Assembly: GCA_020721815.1 (NCBI GenBank)
Contig: DYMA01000004.1
Span: forward strand, 1 to 38,986
Length of the DNA stretch: 38,986 bases
From: Sulfurovum sp.
GTDB lineage: Bacteria > Campylobacterota > Campylobacteria > Campylobacterales > Sulfurovaceae
Reading direction: 5' to 3'
The first letter of the stretch is position 1. Every line of letters begins with the position of its first letter. This document shows, piece after piece, positions 33,945 through 38,986 of this stretch. Under the pieces are notes generated by a model. The model saw nothing but the letters and a program-made list of their open reading frames with translations, did no database searches and was not told the origin of the DNA. A program made the translations under genes and the position numbers.

Positions 33945-33983
33945 TTTTATGCAGATAGGGTATTGTATCAAATCTGCATAAAA
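33945..33983. terminator. Bidirectional-looking hairpin between the GH-like lipoprotein and the STAS operon
   Basis: A perfect 12-base stem ttttatgcagat / atctgcataaaa with a 15-base loop. It starts 6 bases after the lipoprotein stop codon (minus strand). T-runs on the stem edge suit termination; it could also attenuate read-through into the STAS operon. Confidence 0.6.
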
Positions 33984-33989
33984 TATTGC

Positions 33990-35408
33990 TTAGTCTAATG
34001 AGAAAACCGTATCAACAATATCTTGCTTAAAAACAATATCACCCAATCGATAGAGACTCTTTTCATCAATAGCGGAAGTTTTGATGATGCCCAAATGGTA
34101 CTCATTGAAGATAAAATATTGGTATCCGTTAATATCATTTTGAGGATTATCAAAGAGATTCATCACCGCAAACCCAAAAAGACCGTTTTGGACAAGCTCC
34201 TCTTTGGAGTCCATAAGCTCCCAATAGACACTGTTTGCCTCATCTTCCCAACCATCCACATCAAGCTCACTGTACTCTACGACTGCGTTTTGATTGCTAT
34301 CACTCCATGTTGCTGTTGCAATAGCGATATAGGGCATAAAGACAGGTTTGTTGTATTTTTGATGCAAAAAGCTGCTCATATTGCTAATGCGTTTGGCTAG
34401 ATACTCAATCCCTAGCTCCTCATTGGTGTAGGCTTTGGGATTGGGGGCTTTGTAGTATCCTGGATTGTCGTGGTCTCGACTAAATTGACCTATCATTTGA
34501 TTAAAAGAGATAAAATCAAGCTTATCTTTCAAGGCATTATAGATAATCTCAGGCTTTGCCCATTCGCTTTGGTCACCCAATGCGCAATGGTCGTAACCGC
34601 ACTTTGGATAGAGTTCATCGACTCCTCTATTACCCGTATCCATCATGCTTAGCGAAAAGAGTACATCTTGGGTATTGTTTTTGATTGTATCAATGGCGTT
34701 GGAGATAATGGATGCAAATTTCTCTTGATTGGCTTGTGAGCTTATGACAATATCTTTGTTAAATTCAGGCTCCATAATCACAATTTTTGTTCCCTTAAAC
34801 TGTTGCAAAAATTTAGCCAAACGCATATTATGCTCATAGTACTCTTGGATATGTGCTTCACTGGGCAATCCTCCATCAAGCTCATCGGCAAAATACCAGT
34901 AGCTAAAGACAGGGATATAGCCTCTATCCATTACGCTTTGAAGCTTTTTGACATCGTACCAACTCTCTTGCCAATATTTTGTTGCCCAACAGACTATATA
35001 TTTAGAGTTTTTTAGTTTTTGTTGGAGGTAATCAAATTGAGTACCATCGAAATTTTTAATATCTTGATAGTAGCTGTTTTGGCTAATGGGTGTTTCACCC
35101 ACCAAATCCCACGCACTTAGCCAAACTACCTCTTGGGTATTGCCCTCAAAACCAAACGAACTGTTATCACCAAAGCCAACATGAAAAGAGTTGTAGAGTT
35201 TATCAGCAGTAATGACGCTGTTGGTGTCCACTGGAGTCGTTGTGTTGTTTGGATCTGCTGGATCAACGCTGTTGCTAGGTGGAGTCGTTGTATCGTTTGG
35301 GGATGGGGGATTTTGCGTATCACCGACAATTGCATCACTCGAACCGCCACCGCCACCGCACCCATTGAGAGCGAGAATCAAAAAGAGTAATAAAAACAAC
35401 TTTCTCAT
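33990..35408 (-). CDS. Lipoprotein with a glycoside-hydrolase-like TIM barrel
   Basis: 472 residues. The lipoprotein signal ends LALNGC (Cys17), followed by a Gly stretch and a Pro/Thr/Asn-rich linker to about 65. The remainder alternates strands and helices like a TIM barrel: VVWLSAWDL, KYIVCWATKYW, IPVFSYWYFADE, KIVIMEPEFNKD (211-219), VLFSLSMMD, LDFISFNQMIGQF, PVFMPYIAIATATW and GLFGFAVMNLF. E213/E215 lie on a strand end where a catalytic acid would be. I cannot name the GH family. It sits directly before the polysaccharide operon on the same strand, so it may cut, release or hold the polymer at the cell surface. Confidence 0.65.
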   Translation of the reverse strand: MRKLFLLLFLILALNGCGGGGGSSDAIVGDTQNPPSPNDTTTPPSNSVDPADPNNTTTPVDTNSVITADKLYNSFHVGFGDNSSFGFEGNTQEVVWLSAWDLVGETPISQNSYYQDIKNFDGTQFDYLQQKLKNSKYIVCWATKYWQESWYDVKKLQSVMDRGYIPVFSYWYFADELDGGLPSEAHIQEYYEHNMRLAKFLQQFKGTKIVIMEPEFNKDIVISSQANQEKFASIISNAIDTIKNNTQDVLFSLSMMDTGNRGVDELYPKCGYDHCALGDQSEWAKPEIIYNALKDKLDFISFNQMIGQFSRDHDNPGYYKAPNPKAYTNEELGIEYLAKRISNMSSFLHQKYNKPVFMPYIAIATATWSDSNQNAVVEYSELDVDGWEDEANSVYWELMDSKEELVQNGLFGFAVMNLFDNPQNDINGYQYFIFNEYHLGIIKTSAIDEKSLYRLGDIVFKQDIVDTVFSLD

Positions 35409-35534
35409 ATATATTCCTTGGTTAAATCTTATTGTATGTTATTTTAACTAAATTTTCTTAAGCCCTTGCTTTAAAGCCTTAGGATTACGCTTGATGTGAA
35501 CGCTTTTTGTTGCGAAAATGTTGTGAAAAAACGG

Positions 35535-35565
35535 TACAATACTTTTACAATTATTTCATAAGGAG
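35535..35565 (+). promoter_or_regulatory. -10 box and ribosome binding site of the TerD gene
   Basis: tacaat (35535-35540) is followed by a strong aggag (35561-35565) 5 bases before the ATG at 35571. The best -35 candidates upstream (ttgcga, ttgtga) are poorly spaced. Confidence 0.45.
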
Positions 35566-35570
35566 AAGCA

Positions 35571-36143
35571 ATGGGTATTAGTTTAAGCAAAGGCGGACGT
35601 ATCGATTTAGCCAAAGAGGCCCCGGGTTTAACACAAGTAGGATTTGGTTTGGGATGGGACGAAAACGGAAGCAATACAGGCGGTGAGTTTGATTTGGATG
35701 CTTCGGTTTTTATGCTTGATGCAAGCGGCAAGATTCCACAAGATCGCTATTTTGTCTTTTACAACAATCTAACCTCCAGCGATGGTGCTATCGAACACAC
35801 AGGAGACAATCGTACGGGCGATGGAGAGGGAGATGATGAGACTATTCATGTGGATCTTAGCAAAATCAACCCCGCTATTACGGAGCTTGTTTTTGTCGTC
35901 ACCATTCACGAGGCACACGCACGCAAACAAAACTTTGGACAAGTACGCAACGCCTTTATCCGTCTCTATGACCGCAACACGCACCACGAAATAGCCAAAT
36001 ATGACCTTGAAGAGGATTTTTCAACCGAAACGGCGTTGGAGTTTGGACGACTCTACAAAAAAGAGGGCTCATGGCGATTCAAAGCCGTAGGGACGGGGTA
36101 CAACGCAGGGCTACAAGGTTTTGTTGATCAGTTTATAGCATGA
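35571..36143 (+). CDS. terD: TerD-family stress protein
   Basis: 190 residues, a full TerD domain: ISLSKGGRIDL, GLGWDENGSNTGGEFDLDASVFMLD (calcium-binding acidic loop), HTGDNRTGDGEGDDETIHVDL, VFVVTIHEAHARKQNFGQVRNAFIRLYD and GSWRFKAVGTGY. TerD proteins bind calcium and belong to the tellurite-resistance/phage-inhibition/colicin-resistance (Ter) network; their molecular role is still open. It is followed by a TerC-like membrane protein after 53 bases, the usual partnership, but the rest of the ter cluster is absent here. TerD, TerE and TerZ are hard to separate by eye. Confidence 0.88.
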   Translation: MGISLSKGGRIDLAKEAPGLTQVGFGLGWDENGSNTGGEFDLDASVFMLDASGKIPQDRYFVFYNNLTSSDGAIEHTGDNRTGDGEGDDETIHVDLSKINPAITELVFVVTIHEAHARKQNFGQVRNAFIRLYDRNTHHEIAKYDLEEDFSTETALEFGRLYKKEGSWRFKAVGTGYNAGLQGFVDQFIA

Positions 36144-36196
36144 TTAATCAAAACACTATATACTTCGCCAAATACATTTATTAGGATACACACTTC

Positions 36197-37186
36197 ATGA
36201 AACATTTTTATTCATCCATTGTTATTACCCTTATTGGTCTGGTGATTGCCCTCTATTTGGGTGGTTTTTATGCACTCTACATTACCATACTTTTGGCAAT
36301 ACTGGAGGTGTCGCTCTCGTTTGATAACGCCGTAGTCAATGCTAAGGTGTTGGCAACCATGGAGCCTAAGTGGCAAAAGCGATTTATTACCATCGGTATT
36401 CCTATTGCCGTCTTTGGTATGCGTTTTATCTTCCCGATTTTAATCGTTTCGGTAGCTAGTTCGATGGGTTTTGTCGAGGCGTTCAACCTAGCCCTCAATG
36501 AACCCGAAAAATACCACCACACCCTTGAAAGTACCAAAAATCTTATCTATGCTTTTGGTGGATCGTTTCTTTTGATGGTCTTTTTGGATTTCTTTTTTGA
36601 AACCGATAGAGAGCATAAGTGGATTAAGATTATCGAAGAGAATCGTGTTGTCAATAAGATTTCAGAGGTTAATAATGTAGAGATTATGGTTGCTATCTCT
36701 TTGGGACTTATTTTGGTCGATCAAACCAAAGATGTAGGGGTAGCGTTGGCGTTTTTTGGTGGAGTATTGTTGCACTCTATTATTGGTTCTTTGGATGAAT
36801 TGCTCTCTACTGATGGGGTACGAAGCGGTATTATGGGCTTTTTATACCTAGAGGTATTGGATGCTTCCTTTAGTTTTGATGGTGTGATTGGTGCGTTTGC
36901 GTTGAGTAGCAATATCTTTATTATTATGATTGGTTTGGGTATCGGAGCTATGTTTGTAAGAAGTTTGACGCTCTATTTTGTAGAGAAAAAGACACTCAGT
37001 GAGTTTAGATACCTCGAACACGGTGCGCATTATGCGATTTTGGCACTTGCTTTGGTGATGTTTATCAAGATGTTCTTTGAGATTAGCGAAGTCATTGTAG
37101 GTACGATTGGGATTACCTTCATTGGTATCGCCGTCTATCAATCGATTCGTGAAAACAAAAAAGAGCAAGAAGTGGCAAATCAATAG
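36197..37186 (+). CDS. DUF475/TerC-like integral membrane protein
   Basis: 329 residues with about eight or nine hydrophobic segments. TerC-superfamily acidic motifs lie within membrane helices: EVSLSFDNAVVNAKVL (near residues 32-47) and EVLDASFSFDGVIGAFALS (about 218-236), an internal duplication that resembles a metal-ion transport site. The family is often called DUF475 and occurs beside terD. Recent work on TerC relatives links them to manganese export; that role is inference here. The start has a ttagga site and probably shares a transcript with terD. Confidence 0.85.
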   Translation: MKHFYSSIVITLIGLVIALYLGGFYALYITILLAILEVSLSFDNAVVNAKVLATMEPKWQKRFITIGIPIAVFGMRFIFPILIVSVASSMGFVEAFNLALNEPEKYHHTLESTKNLIYAFGGSFLLMVFLDFFFETDREHKWIKIIEENRVVNKISEVNNVEIMVAISLGLILVDQTKDVGVALAFFGGVLLHSIIGSLDELLSTDGVRSGIMGFLYLEVLDASFSFDGVIGAFALSSNIFIIMIGLGIGAMFVRSLTLYFVEKKTLSEFRYLEHGAHYAILALALVMFIKMFFEISEVIVGTIGITFIGIAVYQSIRENKKEQEVANQ

Positions 37187-37239
37187 CGGGTCAAGTCCGC
37201 AATGACGGGAATTTGCTCACCAACAACAACCTTAAATCC

Positions 37240-37309
37240 GTAGCCTCGGCTAAAGCCTGAGTTTGAGAGACTCAATAACCTCCAAATGTTCGGCTAAAGC
37301 CGAACCTAC
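37240..37309. repeat. REPIN-like unit, copy B
   Basis: Two hairpins (37240-37261 and 37288-37309) are bounded by gtag...ctac, a diverged copy of 8344-8412 in the opposite orientation. It fills much of the gap between the DUF475 gene and the NifU-like gene. The adjoining gtccgaacctacagct (37309-37324) also matches the flank of copy A. Confidence 0.7.
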
Positions 37310-37359
37310 GTCCGAACCTACAGCTCAAAAGGTAGAAACAAGCTTTCGCTATTGCTAAT

Positions 37360-37375
37360 AAGTGCGTAACATCAG
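37360..37375. repeat. Copy of the MITE right end after the NifU-like gene
   Basis: The 16-mer aagtgcgtaacatcag is identical to 8484-8499. It lies 3 bases downstream of the NifU-like stop codon. The matching left end is not found here, so this may be a decayed or solo end. Confidence 0.6.
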
Positions 37376-37378
37376 GTG

Positions 37379-38122
37379 CTAAATAGGCAATACCCGAATA
37401 TGCTCATCAAGCTCTTTTTTGAGTGTTGCTTCGATAGCAAAAAGCGTACCCGTATTGGCACTCGCACACCCACTGCAAGCTCCCAAATAGCGAATATAGA
37501 TATCAATATGCGGACCGTTTTCTTTGATGTCCAATATCTCCATATTGCCTCCATCGGCGATAAGCATGGTGCGTATATGCTCATCGATTACTCTATCGAC
37601 GGCTTTGACTTTGCCTACGATGGTGAGGTCTCTAAAGGTGTCCTCTTTTTGTTGGGGTGTTGGCGTGGCTTTGGGTATCTCCAAAGAGGCTACCTCTACG
37701 CCTTTGTAAGTCGCTATTGCCTCGTAAATAACCTCTTGAATTGTTTGCACTTCGCTTAGTTTGTGAGAGGGAAACGCAGGGGTATCGTCGTGGTCACGCA
37801 AGGCTTTTTCGATACGTTCAATCGTCAATCCCAACACCTCATCGACACTTTTGCCTAGACAAAGCTCCACCGCCGCATCGCAACTGGCTATCATCACGGG
37901 TGTACCGTAGCATTGAAATTTGGCAGCTTTTATCGTATCGTTTGCCTCATCAATCGCCATGTAGAGCCGTATCGCTCCCGCACCACGAGGCCCCACGATA
38001 AGCTTTGCTCCCCACTCCAACGCCTCTTGGGGTGTGATTTCTCCTTGATGGAGTGGGGCATTCATACGCTCCATCATCTTTTGACTGTAGTGGTTGTTGG
38101 CTACTAAACTATCTATTCCCAT
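37379..38122 (-). CDS. NifU-like protein lacking the scaffold cysteines and the ferredoxin-like domain
   Basis: 247 residues instead of the usual 320 or so for epsilon NifU. The N-terminal part follows the IscU fold (KLIVGPRGAGAIRLYMAIDEANDTIKAAKFQCYGTPVMIASCDAAVELCLGKS). The three cluster-binding Cys positions read RGAGA, YGTPV and KLSEV where active proteins have ACGDA, FGCGT and MHCSV. The central 2Fe-2S domain is missing; residues 150-160 are a short linker. The C-terminal Nfu domain is intact with CSGC (GACSGCASANTGTLFAIE). It may thus act as an Nfu-type carrier but not as a scaffold. It overlaps the NifS-like gene by 14 bases. The frame is undamaged. Confidence 0.85.
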   Translation of the reverse strand: MGIDSLVANNHYSQKMMERMNAPLHQGEITPQEALEWGAKLIVGPRGAGAIRLYMAIDEANDTIKAAKFQCYGTPVMIASCDAAVELCLGKSVDEVLGLTIERIEKALRDHDDTPAFPSHKLSEVQTIQEVIYEAIATYKGVEVASLEIPKATPTPQQKEDTFRDLTIVGKVKAVDRVIDEHIRTMLIADGGNMEILDIKENGPHIDIYIRYLGACSGCASANTGTLFAIEATLKKELDEHIRVLPI

Positions 38123-38986
38123 TGTTATCTCCTTGTGAAATGGTTCGTAATCGTTTGACCGCTTTTTTTAGCGCTTCAATGGTATCATCAATCTCCTCTT
38201 GGGTTGTCAATCGACTCAACGCAAAGCTTACACTGTTTGGCTTTTCGCCCATACTTGCTACGATACCCGATTGACCCAAATCCCACAACATCGCTTCGCC
38301 GTGAATGCCCTCAAAGGTTAGAGCAAGAGTGTGAGGAGTGCGTATCGTTTGAGGGGTCAATGAAAGAGTATGAGGAAGTGCAAGTAAAGCCTCTTCGAGT
38401 CTATCACGCAACTCTTTGGTATCTTCTAGCTCAAAATCCATTGCATCAAAAGCAAGTTCCATCGCTTTGCCCATGCCAATGACTCCAGCGACATTGACGT
38501 TACTCTCCCAAAACGCTCTATCAAGCTCTTTGCCTTGACGCATATAAAGCCCTCCGACTCCTTGGGGTCCGTGAAACCTATTGGCACGAAAGCTTACATA
38601 ATCCACGGGGGTATCTTTGAGCGAGATAGGGATTTTGCCAACGGCGTGGGTAGCATCACTGTGAAGCAATACCCCTTTGGCTTGACAGATAGAGGCAATA
38701 GCATCCATAGGAAAGATTGCCCCACTCTTGCCACTAGCCCACGGTATCGAGACAAATGCCGTTTGAGGCGTAATAAAATCATGCACCGTATGCGCTTCAA
38801 CCACTCCTTGGGCATTGAGGGGCAAATAGGTCACCTTAACGCCTTTGGATTGCAAAAAATCGATGCTTTTGGTCAAAGATTGCTCTTTGATAGTCAGGAT
38901 ATGATTTTTTTTGCTATGCAAAATGTGTTGAAAATAGAGTCCCCATGCCACCATAGACTCGTGTGCGGTTGGGATAATGGTATCTT
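38109..38986 (-). CDS. NifS-like protein without catalytic residues, 5' end outside window
   Basis: At least 291 residues of an aminotransferase class V/cysteine desulfurase fold; the start lies beyond the right edge. The alignable framework is clear: GVKVTYLPLNAQGVVEAH, GAIFPMDAIASICQAKGVLLHSDATHAVGKIPI, FHGPQGVGGLYMR, HGEAMLWDLGQSGI and LSRLTTQEEIDDTIEALKKAVKRLR. Catalytic positions are lost. The PLP lysine (HKFHGPKG in active enzymes) is Arg in ANRFHGPQG, and the base-stacking His region is KEQSL. ANNETG is ASGKSG, the GG-x-RxGT phosphate loop is reduced to FWESNVN, and the Cys loop (SACAS) is deleted after ASMGEK. The frame is intact, implying retained, non-enzymatic function. It overlaps the NifU-like gene. 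Confidence 0.88.
   Translation of the reverse strand, partial: DTIIPTAHESMVAWGLYFQHILHSKKNHILTIKEQSLTKSIDFLQSKGVKVTYLPLNAQGVVEAHTVHDFITPQTAFVSIPWASGKSGAIFPMDAIASICQAKGVLLHSDATHAVGKIPISLKDTPVDYVSFRANRFHGPQGVGGLYMRQGKELDRAFWESNVNVAGVIGMGKAMELAFDAMDFELEDTKELRDRLEEALLALPHTLSLTPQTIRTPHTLALTFEGIHGEAMLWDLGQSGIVASMGEKPNSVSFALSRLTTQEEIDDTIEALKKAVKRLRTISQGDNNGNR

Noticed and set aside
1-38986. CRISPR arrays, tRNA or rRNA genes, prophage
   Set aside because: No regularly spaced direct repeats, no cloverleaf or rRNA-like sequence and no phage structural genes were seen on reading through the window.

Overview
The window comes from a member of the Campylobacterota (epsilonproteobacteria), most likely a free-living, sulfur-oxidiser-type lineage. 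The evidence is the moderate-to-low GC, two sensor kinases with the H-box wording IAHQWRQPL that is common in this phylum, a trigger factor-clpP-def cluster, an epsilon-type topA with four zinc ribbons, and NifS/NifU relatives whose closest remembered relatives are Campylobacterota proteins. Species assignment is not possible from the sequence alone.

Layout. 1-2970: a DUF2202 lipoprotein (3' end cut by the window), a REPIN-like repeat block, a RelE-type toxin-antitoxin pair, and an AAA ATPase gene with two copies of a strong palindromic operator. The toxin's last 66 bp are duplicated on the far side of the ATPase. 2971-8213: a signalling cluster on the minus strand. A CheB-CheR-PAS-histidine kinase gene is broken into three frames by an 8-base homopolymer frameshift and an in-frame TAA, followed by a response regulator-PAS-GGDEF diguanylate cyclase. 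8214-12416: a MITE-like repeat, a membrane sensor-like protein, a pseudopilin, and a periplasmic-binding-domain kinase with an OmpR-type regulator. 12431-16947: a Cys-rich small protein, a DEDDh exonuclease-ATPase fusion, murD and a GAF protein. 17113-18397: two near-identical roadblock/LC7 proteins around a small helical protein. 18594-25166: a GT4 glycosyltransferase, a YfcE-type phosphoesterase and topA on the minus strand, then tig-clpP-def on the plus strand.

25163-35408 is the most striking region: a minus-strand exopolysaccharide locus. It runs from a GH-like lipoprotein through a terminator hairpin to a STAS regulator, a sugar nucleotidyltransferase, a cellulose-synthase-like GT2, a DUF3131 protein, a double-DUF3131/SPOR protein and an outer-membrane beta-barrel. 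The last two are separated only by an A10 tract. One extra A would fuse them into a single 1384-residue envelope protein, and the barrel frame has no ATG start or signal peptide of its own.

35571-38986: a TerD protein and a DUF475/TerC-like membrane protein, a second copy of the REPIN unit, then an overlapping NifU-like/NifS-like pair. Both members of this pair keep the fold-level sequence of their families but have lost essentially every catalytic residue: the PLP lysine, the desulfurase Cys loop and all three scaffold cysteines. The reading frames are nevertheless intact.

The strongest candidates for undescribed biology are the STAS/GT2/DUF3131/barrel polysaccharide system with its homopolymer switch and the non-catalytic NifS-NifU pair. 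The exonuclease-ATPase fusion comes next.
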